NCBI RefSeq assembly: GCF_011682055.1
Contig: NZ_JAAQOM010000011.1
Span: 62,001-126,000 of the forward strand
Direction: 5' to 3'
DNA length: 64,000 nt
Source: Telluria antibiotica
Lineage (GTDB): Bacteria; Pseudomonadota; Gammaproteobacteria; Burkholderiales; Burkholderiaceae_D
A program made the position numbers and the translations under genes. Numbering within the stretch: the first letter of the stretch is position 1; every line of letters starts with the position of its first letter. Positions 7,947-16,209 of the stretch are shown piece by piece. Below the pieces are notes generated by a model, which was not told the origin of the DNA, searched no databases, and saw only the letters and a program-made list of their open reading frames with translations.

Positions 7947-9293
7947 TCAGACGAGGAGCATCAGGTGCTCCCGCTCCCACGAACTGATCACCCGCGAAAA
8001 CGTGGCGAACTCCAGCTCCTTCACTTCGCAGAACGCCTGCACGAACAAGGGCCCCAGCATGTCGGCCAGTGCCGGACAGCCACGCAACTGCAGGATCGCA
8101 TCCTCGAGGTTGCGCGGCAGGTCGCCGTGGATATGCTCCGCGCTTTCCGGTGTCGGCGCGGGCGGTTCCAGTCCCTCGGCCATGCCGAGGAAGCCGCAGG
8201 CGAGCGTCGCCGCCATCGCGAGATACGGATTCACGTCGACGCCGGGCACGCGGTTTTCCACGCGCCGGCTGGCCGGGCCGGAATTCGGAATGCGGATGCC
8301 GCACGTGCGGTTGTCGTAGCCCCAGTGCACGTTCATCGGTGCCGACTGGAAGCGCGACAGGCGCCGGTAGGAATTCACGTGCGGCGCGAAGAGGAGTGTC
8401 GCCGGCGGCACGTAGCGCTCGAGCCCGCCAATGAAGTGGCGGAACAGCACGCTTTCCGACCCGTCGTCGTTGGAAAAGACGTTGCGCCCATCCCCGTCGA
8501 CGATACTCTGGTGCACGTGCATGGCACTGCCCGGCTCCGTCTCCATCGGCTTGGCCATGAACGTGGCAAAGATGCCGTGGCGCAGCGCAGTCTCGCGCAC
8601 GGCGCGCTTGAACAGGAACACGCGGTCGGCCAGCTCGAGCGCGTCGCCATGCGTGAAATTGATTTCCATCTGACCCGCACCCGCCTCGTGGATCAGCGTC
8701 TCGACACCGAGCTCGTGCTGCTTGCAGAACGCCGACAGCTCCAGGAAAAACGGATCGAAATCGTTGACGGCGTCGATCGAATACGACTGCCGGCCCTGCT
8801 CCGTTAAGCCGCTGCGGCCCGTCGGCGGGCTCAGCGGCTCGTGTGGGTTCGTCGTGCGCGCGACGAGGTAGAACTCCATCTCCGGCGCCACGACGGGCGT
8901 CCAGCCGCGCTCGGCATAGCGGGCCAGCACGTGGCGCAGCACGGCGCGCGGAGCCAGGTCGACGGGGCTGCCGTCGAAATTCGTGCAATCGTGGATGACG
9001 AGCGCGACCCGTTCCGTGGCCCAGGGCACGACGCGGATCGTGGCCGGGTCGGGCACGCAGATCATGTCGGGATCGGTGGACCCCACGTACGGGGTGTTGT
9101 TCGGCTGTTCACCGTGCACGGTGTTCAGCAGCACGCTCTTCGGCAACCGCATGTGTTCGCCGGCCAGGAACAGGTCTTTCGGAAGGATCTTGCCGCGGGC
9201 GATGCCTGTCATGTCGGCAATGACGCACTCGACTTCATGGATGTTATGTTCGCGCAGGAAATCGCGCATCGGATTATGCGCTTCGGAATCCAT
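7947..9293 (-). CDS. Glutamine-synthetase-family ligase (glutamate-putrescine ligase-like)
   Basis: A 448-residue GS-fold ligase closest in layout to gamma-glutamylputrescine synthetase rather than GlnA. Signatures are ECVIADMTGIARGKILPK near the start, APEMEFYL, the GAGQMEINF metal-site strand, MHVHQSI (ATP site) and RRVENRVPG. GlnA's C-terminal adenylylation region is not evident. The start at 9293 follows GAGGAG with 4-base spacing. It probably joins glutamate to an amine, but the substrate is inferred. It stands alone, convergent with the REC-REC kinase gene and divergent from a LytS/LytR pair. A paralogue at 16210 lies in the polyamine cluster. Confidence 0.85.
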   Translation of the reverse strand: MDSEAHNPMRDFLREHNIHEVECVIADMTGIARGKILPKDLFLAGEHMRLPKSVLLNTVHGEQPNNTPYVGSTDPDMICVPDPATIRVVPWATERVALVIHDCTNFDGSPVDLAPRAVLRHVLARYAERGWTPVVAPEMEFYLVARTTNPHEPLSPPTGRSGLTEQGRQSYSIDAVNDFDPFFLELSAFCKQHELGVETLIHEAGAGQMEINFTHGDALELADRVFLFKRAVRETALRHGIFATFMAKPMETEPGSAMHVHQSIVDGDGRNVFSNDDGSESVLFRHFIGGLERYVPPATLLFAPHVNSYRRLSRFQSAPMNVHWGYDNRTCGIRIPNSGPASRRVENRVPGVDVNPYLAMAATLACGFLGMAEGLEPPAPTPESAEHIHGDLPRNLEDAILQLRGCPALADMLGPLFVQAFCEVKELEFATFSRVISSWEREHLMLLV

Positions 9294-9471
9294 CACACTC
9301 CTCGCTTGACTCGATGCGGCCAATATAGCACCGGGGATCATTGCGCCGCGCGCGGGTCGGACGGCCCGGTTGCCGCCGCCGCAACTCCGCATTTCCGCAA
9401 TTGGTTGCCCGGTTACCGCACTTCGCGCCGCGGCCATCGCAATGCGCGCGTTCCTGCGGCATACTTTCCGG

Positions 9472-10554
9472 ATGGACCTGCTGATGACACCCACGACGAT
9501 GCCCACGAGCCGCATGTGGCGTAACTACGCCCTCGGCTGGCTTGCGTACATGCTGCTGCTGGCCGTCGTGCTGCGGCTGGCCGACCCCAGCACCCAGGCC
9601 TACAACTGGCGCGGCCTCGTCCCGATGCTGTGGATCGTGCCGCAAGCCCTCGTGCTGGCCCTGCACTGGCCCCTGAGCGGCTGGATGGAGCGCCGCCAGG
9701 TGCCGTTCAAGGTGCGCTGCCTGATCCACGGCGTGGGCGCGCCCGCGTACGCGACCCTGTCGTACGGGCTGCCGGGGCTGGTCTACGGCTGGACGCAGCC
9801 CCTGTCGTTCTACGTCTGGCCCGTGCTGTACTCGATGATGGGCTACGGCGTCATCGCCACGACGTTCCACATGGTGCGCGCGAACGCGGCGCGGCGGCGC
9901 CAGGAGGTGGCGACGCAGCAGGCGCACGCGCTGCTCGTGGCGTCGGAACTGAACGCGCTGCGCAGCAAGCTCAACCCGCACTTCCTGTTCAACACGCTGC
10001 ACTCGATCATCGCCCTCACCCGCAAGAACCCGAACGCTGCCGAAACGGCGCTGTTCCAGTTCTCCGACATGCTGCGCTACGTGCTGGACACCGAAAAGAC
10101 GGGCAGCGACCACGTCACCTTGAACGACGAGCTGCGCTTCGTGCGCGACTATCTCGAACTGGAAAGCCTGCGCCTGGGCACGCGCCTGAAGGTCGACTGG
10201 GACCTGGACGATGCCGCTTCCAGCCACGTGCTGCCCGCGCTGTCGCTGCAGCCGCTCGTCGAGAACAGCATCAAGCACGCTTTCAACCCGCACAGCCGGC
10301 CGGGCCGCCTGCTGATCCGCACGCGCCTCGACCCGCGCACGGGCACGCTCGTGCTGTCCGTCGGCGACGACGGCCCGGGCGCCGACCTCGGCCGCGTGCG
10401 CGCGTCGAACGGCCTGGGCCTGCGCACCGTCGAGCGCCGCCTGCAACTCGAATACGGCACGGCGGACGCCCTCGCCATCGAGACGTCGCCGGGTGCCGGC
10501 TTCGTCGTCACGATGGCCATCCCGCTCGCCGCCAACGACAAGGAATTTTCATGA
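9472..10554 (+). CDS. LytS/AlgZ-type sensor histidine kinase
   Basis: A roughly 360-residue membrane kinase of the His_kinase (LytS-like) family. About four N-terminal hydrophobic segments (residues 15-150) are followed by a short coiled coil, then LRSKLNPHFLFNTLHSII with the phospho-accepting His of the NPHFLFN motif. The HATPase domain ends with VGDDGPGAD and NGLGLRTVERRL. The ligand is unknown. The start is uncertain: ATG at 9472 is taken, with 9442 and 9484 as alternatives and no strong ribosome site. The stop overlaps the start of the LytTR regulator by four bases, so the two form one operon. Confidence 0.87.
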   Translation: MDLLMTPTTMPTSRMWRNYALGWLAYMLLLAVVLRLADPSTQAYNWRGLVPMLWIVPQALVLALHWPLSGWMERRQVPFKVRCLIHGVGAPAYATLSYGLPGLVYGWTQPLSFYVWPVLYSMMGYGVIATTFHMVRANAARRRQEVATQQAHALLVASELNALRSKLNPHFLFNTLHSIIALTRKNPNAAETALFQFSDMLRYVLDTEKTGSDHVTLNDELRFVRDYLELESLRLGTRLKVDWDLDDAASSHVLPALSLQPLVENSIKHAFNPHSRPGRLLIRTRLDPRTGTLVLSVGDDGPGADLGRVRASNGLGLRTVERRLQLEYGTADALAIETSPGAGFVVTMAIPLAANDKEFS

Positions 10555-11303
10555 ACGCCCGCACCGTCTTCATCGCGGAGGACGAACCGCTCGCGCGCGA
10601 CGTCCTGCGCGACTTCATCTATGCCCACGACGGCCTGCGCCTCGTGGGTGAAGCGGCCGACGGCGCCAGCGCGCTCGCGCAGATCGACCGCATCCGCCCC
10701 GACATCGTCTTCATGGACATCCAGATGCCCGAGATGACGGGGCTGGAAGTGCTGCGCCGCCTGACCGTCGTCCCCGACATCGTGTTCACGACGGCGTACG
10801 ATCAATACGCCGTGACGGCGTTCGAGCTGAACGCCGTCGACTACCTGCTGAAGCCTTTTACGCGCGCCCGCTTCGACGCCGCGGTCGCACGCCTGCTCGA
10901 CACGCCCGGCGCGGCCATCCCCGCGCGCGAGGTCGTGGACGGCGCCCTCGCGCAAGGCATGCAGCGCACGCCGGCCCGGCTCGAACGCATCCTCGTGCGC
11001 GACCGCGGCCGCATCTTCCCGCTGTCCGTGAACGAGATCGCGTACATGATGGCCGACGCCAAGTACACGGCGATTTCCGCGCGCGGCCAGACCTTCCTCG
11101 TGCGCATCGGGATCTCGCAGCTGGAAGCCCAGCTGGACCCGGGCCGCTTCATGCGCATCCACCGCTCGGCGCTCGTGAACCTCGACTTCGTCGACTCCAT
11201 GCGGGCGGACGACCAGTCGCAGCTCGAGATCACGATGCGCGACGGGGCGGTGCTGACGGCGAGCCGCGAGGCGTCGAAGGTGCTGCGCGAGATGGCGATT
11301 TAG
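10551..11303 (+). CDS. LytTR-family response regulator
   Basis: A 250-residue response regulator. Residues 5-120 are a receiver domain with acidic pocket EDE, phospho-acceptor Asp near 56 (FMDIQMPEMTG) and KPF near 108-110. Residues about 145-245 are a LytTR DNA-binding domain (RDRGRIFPLSVNEIAYMMAD ... FMRIHRSALVNLDFV). It is translationally coupled to the upstream kinase, with AAGGAA before the start. Together they resemble the AlgZ/AlgR and YpdA/YpdB pairs. LytTR proteins usually bind direct repeats; none was recognised upstream. Three tandem palindromic repeat units follow the gene. Confidence 0.92.
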   Translation: MNARTVFIAEDEPLARDVLRDFIYAHDGLRLVGEAADGASALAQIDRIRPDIVFMDIQMPEMTGLEVLRRLTVVPDIVFTTAYDQYAVTAFELNAVDYLLKPFTRARFDAAVARLLDTPGAAIPAREVVDGALAQGMQRTPARLERILVRDRGRIFPLSVNEIAYMMADAKYTAISARGQTFLVRIGISQLEAQLDPGRFMRIHRSALVNLDFVDSMRADDQSQLEITMRDGAVLTASREASKVLREMAI

Positions 11304-11327
11304 TAACGCCAACACATCGCACACGTC

Positions 11328-11474
11328 CGCGTGGGCGGAGGGCCGCCCACCCTACGCACGCATCGCGGTACGCATGGTGGGCACCCCGTGCCCACGCGTA
11401 ACGCCAGCCGTAGGGTGGGCACCCCGTGCCCACGCGTAACGCCAGCCGTTGGGTGGGCACCCCGTGCCCACGCG
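11328..11474. repeat. Palindromic intergenic repeat, cluster 4 (one inverted plus three tandem units)
   Basis: Units lie at 11328-11355 (inverted, core GGAGGGCC), 11376-11398, 11410-11436 and 11448-11474. The last three are in the same orientation with core ACCCCGT and are joined by TAACGCCAGC linkers, giving a direct tandem period of 36-38 bp. The cluster separates the convergent LytTR gene and aldehyde dehydrogenase gene. Confidence 0.95.
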
Positions 11475-11520
11475 TAACGCCAGCACATCGTGGCCGTCCA
11501 ACCAGCCCACCGATCGCGGA

Positions 11521-13005
11521 TCATATCTGGATCCAGGTGGTCTTGAGTTCCGTGTACTTGTCGAACGCGTGCAACGATTTATCGCGCCCGTTACCCGACT
11601 GTTTATAACCGCCGAACGGTACCGTGATGTCGTCGTTGTCGTACTGGTTCACGTGCACGGTCCCCGCGCGCAGCCTGCGTGCCGTGCGGATTGCTTTGCT
11701 CATGTCGGACGTCCACACGGCGGCCGCGAGGCCGTATGGCGTCGCGTTCGCCTGGCGCACCGCGTCGTCGAGATCCGTGAACGACAGCACGGACAGCACG
11801 GGCCCGAAGATTTCCTCGCGTGCGATGCGCATGCTGCTGTCCACGCCGTCGAACAACGTGGGTTCGACGTACAGCCCGCCGGTCTCCACGCGCGCCGCGT
11901 TGCCGCCTGCGAGCAGGCGCGCGCCGGCCGCCTTGCCCTCGTCGATATAGCCCAGCACGGTCTTCATCTGGATCGTGTCGACGATGGCGCCCATCACCGT
12001 CGCCTCGTCCAGCGGATCGCCCGGCGCGTATTGCGGAATCATTCCAAGCGCCTTGTCGAGGAACGCTTGCCGGATGGATTCCTCGACGAACAGGCGCGAC
12101 GGCGCATTGCAGCTCTCGCCCTGGTTGAAATAGATGGAGCCCACGGCGGCGGCGACGGCCGCGTCGAGGTCCGGACAGTCCGCGCAGACGATGTTGGCGG
12201 ACTTGCCACCCAGCTCCGTCCACGCCCGTTTCAAATTCGACTGCCCCGCCATCTGCACGATCTGTTTTCCGGTGCGCGTGGACCCCGTGAAGCCGATGCA
12301 ATCGACGTCCATGTGCAGCGCCAGCGCGCGCCCCACCTCGTCGCCGTAGCCGGGCAGCACATTGAACACGCCTTCCGGCACCTCGGCTTCCAGCGCCAGC
12401 TCGGCCAGCCGCAGCGACGTGAGCGGTGCCTTTTCCGATGGCTTCAGCACGACGCTGTTGCCGGCGGCGAGTGCGGGGCCAATCTTCCACGCGGCCATCA
12501 GCATCGGATAATTCCAGGGAATGATGGCGGCGACGACGCCGACCGGCTCCCGCGTGATCAGGGCCAGGCTGTCCTGCGGGCTCGGTGCGACCTGGTCGTA
12601 GAGCTTGTCGATGGCCTCGCCATACCAGCGGATGCAGTTCTGCGCGAGGCACACGTCCACGCTCTTGCTGTAGCGGATGGGTTTCCCCATGTCGAGGGTT
12701 TCCAGCAGGGCCAGCTCGTCCTCGTGGGCGAGCATCAGGTCGGCGAAGCGGACGAGGATACGCTTGCGCTCCGCCGGTGCCTTGCCGGCCCAGCGGCCGT
12801 CCTCGAACGCCGCCCTGCCGCTGGCGACCGCCGCATCGGCATCGGCCCCGTCGCAGCGGGCGACTTCGCCCAGCTTGCGGCCGTCGATGGGAGAGATGTC
12901 GTCGAAGCGGGCGCCGGAAACGGCGTCGACGCGCCTGCCGCCGATGACGGCACGACCGTCGATCCGCACCGTTTTGGAACGCTCATGCCAGCTGTGCGTG
13001 GTCAT
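11521..13005 (-). CDS. puuC: Gamma-glutamyl-gamma-aminobutyraldehyde dehydrogenase-like aldehyde dehydrogenase
   Basis: A 494-residue NAD(P)-dependent aldehyde dehydrogenase. It shows PWNYPMLMAAWK (Rossmann entry), TGSTRTGK (cofactor), the catalytic Glu in TELGGKSANIV, the catalytic Cys in NQGESCNAPSRL, and EEIFGPVLSVLSF. Its N-terminus and length fit the PuuC/ALDH group that oxidises gamma-glutamyl-aminobutyraldehyde or related amino aldehydes. The setting with a puuA-like gene, puuD and gabD supports this, though other aminoaldehydes are possible. It is divergent from the sodium:solute symporter across 143 bp, so the two are probably controlled together. Confidence 0.85.
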   Translation of the reverse strand: MTTHSWHERSKTVRIDGRAVIGGRRVDAVSGARFDDISPIDGRKLGEVARCDGADADAAVASGRAAFEDGRWAGKAPAERKRILVRFADLMLAHEDELALLETLDMGKPIRYSKSVDVCLAQNCIRWYGEAIDKLYDQVAPSPQDSLALITREPVGVVAAIIPWNYPMLMAAWKIGPALAAGNSVVLKPSEKAPLTSLRLAELALEAEVPEGVFNVLPGYGDEVGRALALHMDVDCIGFTGSTRTGKQIVQMAGQSNLKRAWTELGGKSANIVCADCPDLDAAVAAAVGSIYFNQGESCNAPSRLFVEESIRQAFLDKALGMIPQYAPGDPLDEATVMGAIVDTIQMKTVLGYIDEGKAAGARLLAGGNAARVETGGLYVEPTLFDGVDSSMRIAREEIFGPVLSVLSFTDLDDAVRQANATPYGLAAAVWTSDMSKAIRTARRLRAGTVHVNQYDNDDITVPFGGYKQSGNGRDKSLHAFDKYTELKTTWIQI

Positions 13006-13084
13006 CCTGCCTCCTTCCGGACGTCATCCTGTTGTCAGGCCGATACTAGCAAACAAAATCGATCCAAACGCCGATTTCTGCCGC

Positions 13085-13090
13085 TATAAT
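13085..13090 (+). promoter_or_regulatory. TATAAT -10 element upstream of the symporter
   Basis: A perfect TATAAT lies about 58 bp before the symporter start, in the divergent region shared with the puuC-like gene. No good -35 hexamer is seen at 17 bp, which would suit a regulated promoter needing an activator. Confidence 0.4.
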
Positions 13091-13148
13091 CCGGGATTTT
13101 TCCCACCCGCATTTACTATTTCCGCCGTCGCACGGAGCACTTACTGAT

Positions 13149-14606
13149 ATGAATACCATCCTGATTTCATCCGTCGTGCTCTACCTGCTCGGCACGCTGG
13201 GCCTCGGCGTCTGGGCCGGTACGCGGATCAAGGACACGTCCGACTTCGCCGTCGCCGGCCGCAGCCTGCCGCTGATCATGGTCGTGACGACGACGTTCGC
13301 CACCTGGTTCGGCGCCGAGACCGTGATGGGCATCCCCGCGAAATTCGTGCAGGGCGGCCTGGGCGCCCTCGTGGAAGACCCGTTCGGCGCCGGCACCTGC
13401 CTGATCCTCGTCGGCCTGTTCTTCGCCGCTCGCCTGTATAAACTGAACCTGCTGACGATCGGCGACTACTACCGCGCCCGCTACGGCAAGGGCATCGAAG
13501 TGTTCTGCTCGGTCGCCATCATCCTCTCCTACCTCGGCTGGGTGGCGGCGCAGATCACGGCGCTGGGTCTCGTGTTTTCCGTGCTGACGAACGGTGCGAT
13601 GTCGGAAACCGTCGGCATGATCGTCGGCACGCTCGCCGTGCTGATCTACGTCGTGATCGGCGGCTTCCTCGCCGTCGCCATCACCGACTTCATCCAGATG
13701 ATCGTCCTCGTGATCGGCCTGTCCATCATCGCCATGTTTTCGGCGCAGCTGGCCGGCGGCGCGGGCGCCGTCATCGACATGGCGCACCAGAAAGACCTGT
13801 GGCACTTCCTGCCGGAAGGCAGATTCACCGACATCGCCTTCTTCGTCGGCTCCGCGGTGACGATGATGCTGGGCTCGATCCCGCAGCAGGACGTGTACCA
13901 GCGCGTGATGTCGGCCAAGAGCGCCCCGACGGCCAGAGCCGGCGCCGTGATCGGCGGCGCCAGCTACATCATCTTCGCGTTCGTGCCGATGTTCGTCGTC
14001 GCATGCGCCGTCATCGTGATGGGCAACCAGGCGATGGACCTGGCCAAGAGCGATTACCAGCGCGTGCTGCCCACGTTCGTGATGACGAGGATGCCGCTGA
14101 TCATGCAGATCCTGTTCTTCGGCGCGCTGCTGTCCGCGATCAAGAGCACGTCGTCCGCCACCCTGCTGGCACCGTCCACGAGCTTCACCGAAAACATCCT
14201 CAAGAACCTGCGCCCGGGCATGAGCGACCGCCAGCAGCTGCTCGCGATGCGCGTCACGATCGTCGTGTTCGCATCGCTCGTGCTGGCGTACGCCATCGCG
14301 ATGAAGGGCACGTCGATCTACGACCTCGTGTCGTCCGCCTACCAGGTGACGCTCGTGGGCGCGTTCGTGCCGCTCGTCACGGGCCTGTACTGGAAGCGCG
14401 CGACGACGCAGGGCGCGATCCTGTCGCTGGCGGCGGGCATCACCACGTGGATCGTGTTCTTCCCGCAGATCTCGCCGCTGGGCGAACACTTCCCGGGCCA
14501 GTTGGCCGGCCTGATCGCGGCGTTCGCGGGCATGTTCGTCGGGTCGCTGGCGCCGCAGGTGCTCAAGAACCGGCACGAGCCGCACAAGACGGCGTTGAGC
14601 GTGTAG
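13149..14606 (+). CDS. Sodium:solute symporter (SSS family)
   Basis: A 485-residue protein with about 13 hydrophobic segments. The start MNTILISSVVLYLLGTLGLG is followed by DFAVAGRSLPL, GDYYRARYG, and GGFLAVAITDFIQMIV, all typical of the solute:sodium symporter family (PutP/PanF/SglT). It should use the sodium gradient to import a small metabolite. The substrate is not determined by sequence, but placement beside the puuC-like gene and the aminotransferase makes a polyamine or amino acid likely. It is convergent with the aminotransferase. A ribosome site (GGAG) is about 13 bases upstream, a long spacing. Confidence 0.88.
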   Translation: MNTILISSVVLYLLGTLGLGVWAGTRIKDTSDFAVAGRSLPLIMVVTTTFATWFGAETVMGIPAKFVQGGLGALVEDPFGAGTCLILVGLFFAARLYKLNLLTIGDYYRARYGKGIEVFCSVAIILSYLGWVAAQITALGLVFSVLTNGAMSETVGMIVGTLAVLIYVVIGGFLAVAITDFIQMIVLVIGLSIIAMFSAQLAGGAGAVIDMAHQKDLWHFLPEGRFTDIAFFVGSAVTMMLGSIPQQDVYQRVMSAKSAPTARAGAVIGGASYIIFAFVPMFVVACAVIVMGNQAMDLAKSDYQRVLPTFVMTRMPLIMQILFFGALLSAIKSTSSATLLAPSTSFTENILKNLRPGMSDRQQLLAMRVTIVVFASLVLAYAIAMKGTSIYDLVSSAYQVTLVGAFVPLVTGLYWKRATTQGAILSLAAGITTWIVFFPQISPLGEHFPGQLAGLIAAFAGMFVGSLAPQVLKNRHEPHKTALSV

Positions 14607-14614
14607 AGAGCGTC

Positions 14615-14682
14615 CGCGTGGCACGGGGTGCCCACCCTACGATTGCCTCGATGTCGTAGGGTGGGCTCCCCGAGCCCACGCG
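14615..14682. repeat. Palindromic intergenic repeat, cluster 5 (two units)
   Basis: Unit one (14615-14640) is inverted, with one G lost from the left arm. Unit two (14656-14682) has core TCCCCGA, in which the A-T pair of the usual core is flipped to T-A, keeping the hairpin. It lies between the convergent symporter and aminotransferase genes. Confidence 0.94.
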
Positions 14683-14730
14683 AAACGTTGCATCACACGC
14701 GGCCGTAAAACGAGCCCACCATGCCTGTGA

Positions 14731-16182
14731 TCAGTCGAGCCATCCACGTCGCTGCACATCCACCAGCGTCAGGTCGAGGCAAAGCCTGATCCGCTCCACC
14801 ATCTCGTCGATCTGCGCCCCCGTCATCACGAGCGGCGGCGCCACGATCATCCGGTCGCCAACGGCACGCATGATGACGCCGTTGTCGAACATGTGCTGCC
14901 GGCACACCATCCCCACCGCCAAATCGCGCGCGAACGGTTCGCAGTCGTGCACGGTCGCGCCCTTGCGCCGCACGAGATTCAGCCCGGCCGCCATGCCGAT
15001 CGCTTCCGCGTGCCCGACGAGCGGGTGGTTCGCCAAACGCGCGAACGCGGCCTTCAGGTGCGGCCCCGTCTCGCGCGCGACGCGCTCGACCAGTTTCTCG
15101 TCCTCGATGATGCGCAGGTTTTCCAGCGCCGCCGCGCAGGCGACGGGATGGCCGGAGTACGTGAAACCGTGGTTGAAGTCGCCGCCGCGCTCGACCAGCG
15201 CGCGCGCCACCCGCTCGCCGACGAGCACCCCGCCCAGCGGCACGTAGCCGGACGTGACGCCCTTCGCGAACGGAATCAGGTCGGGCCGCATGCCCATGCG
15301 CTCGCAGCCGAACCACGTGCCGAGCCGGCCGAAGCCGCAGATGACCTCGTCGGAGATCAGGAGGATGCCGTATTTGTCGCAGATGCGCTGGATCTGCGGC
15401 CAGTACGTCTGCGGCGGGATGATGACGCCGCCCGCGCCCTGCACGGGTTCGCCGATGAACGCGGCGACCTTGTCCGGCCCCAGTTCCAGCACCTTCCGTT
15501 CGAGCCAGTCCGCGGCCAGCAGGCCGAATTCGGCTTCCGACAAGCCCCGTCCGTGCTCGGCGAAGTTCGGTTGCTCGATGTGGTCGATGCCGGGAATCGG
15601 CAGCGCGCCCTGCGCATGCATCGCCGCCATGCCACCCAGAGACGCGCCCGCCACGGTGCTGCCATGGTAGGCGTTGCGCCGGCTGATGACGATGCGGCGT
15701 TCCGGCTGGTCCATCAGCTGCCAGTAGCGCCAGACCATGCGCAGCGCCGTGTCGTTCGCCTCCGAACCGGAACTCGTGAAGAACACGTGCTCGAAGCCGG
15801 GCGGTGCCAGGCCCGCCAGCTTTTCCGCCAGCTTCACGGCCGGCACGTTCGTCGTGTTGAAGAAGCTGTTATAGAACGGCAGGACGTCCATCTGGCGCGC
15901 GACGGCCTGCGTGATGGACGTGCGGCCATAGCCCACGTTCACGCACCACAGGCCGGACATGCCGTCGATGATCTTGTGCCCGTCCGAATCCCACACGTGG
16001 ATGCCGTCCCCGCGCACGATCACGCGCGCACCCTTCGCGCCCAGGGCGCCGTGGTCGGTGAACGGGTGGAGGAAGTGGGCGCTGTCGAGTTGTTGCAGCG
16101 TGCGGGTGTCAAGGCGCGTGTCGGCGTCTTCGCGGGCCGTCGCGCGCGGGCCTGCCCCGATTGCCATGCTGTCGAAAGTCAT
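14731..16182 (-). CDS. Class III PLP-dependent aminotransferase (polyamine/omega-amino acid type)
   Basis: A 483-residue fold-type I aminotransferase. FTSSGSEANDTALRM binds PLP phosphate, ISDEVICGFGRLG holds the Asp that pairs with the PLP nitrogen, and FAKGVTSGYVPLGG holds the Schiff-base Lys. Length and the N-terminal HFLHPFTDH stretch match the SpuC/putrescine:pyruvate and beta-alanine:pyruvate group. In this cluster a putrescine-type donor is likely, which would give a direct transaminase route beside the gamma-glutamylated one. It is 27 bases after the puuA-like gene in the same direction, so co-transcribed. Other omega-amines remain possible. Confidence 0.88.
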   Translation of the reverse strand: MTFDSMAIGAGPRATAREDADTRLDTRTLQQLDSAHFLHPFTDHGALGAKGARVIVRGDGIHVWDSDGHKIIDGMSGLWCVNVGYGRTSITQAVARQMDVLPFYNSFFNTTNVPAVKLAEKLAGLAPPGFEHVFFTSSGSEANDTALRMVWRYWQLMDQPERRIVISRRNAYHGSTVAGASLGGMAAMHAQGALPIPGIDHIEQPNFAEHGRGLSEAEFGLLAADWLERKVLELGPDKVAAFIGEPVQGAGGVIIPPQTYWPQIQRICDKYGILLISDEVICGFGRLGTWFGCERMGMRPDLIPFAKGVTSGYVPLGGVLVGERVARALVERGGDFNHGFTYSGHPVACAAALENLRIIEDEKLVERVARETGPHLKAAFARLANHPLVGHAEAIGMAAGLNLVRRKGATVHDCEPFARDLAVGMVCRQHMFDNGVIMRAVGDRMIVAPPLVMTGAQIDEMVERIRLCLDLTLVDVQRRGWLD

Positions 16183-16209
16183 GATGATCTCCTTGTCGTC
16201 GTCGCATGG

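Noticed and set aside
7441-8319. Short frames across repeat clusters giving peptides such as VGWAPRAHA or MGTPCPRVT
   Set aside because: They are simply translations of the palindromic repeat and differ only by frame; there is no support for protein products.
11328-11474. Possible CRISPR array at the tandem repeat cluster
   Set aside because: The repeating units are themselves palindromic hairpins, the linkers are similar rather than unique, there are only three direct copies, and no cas genes are present.
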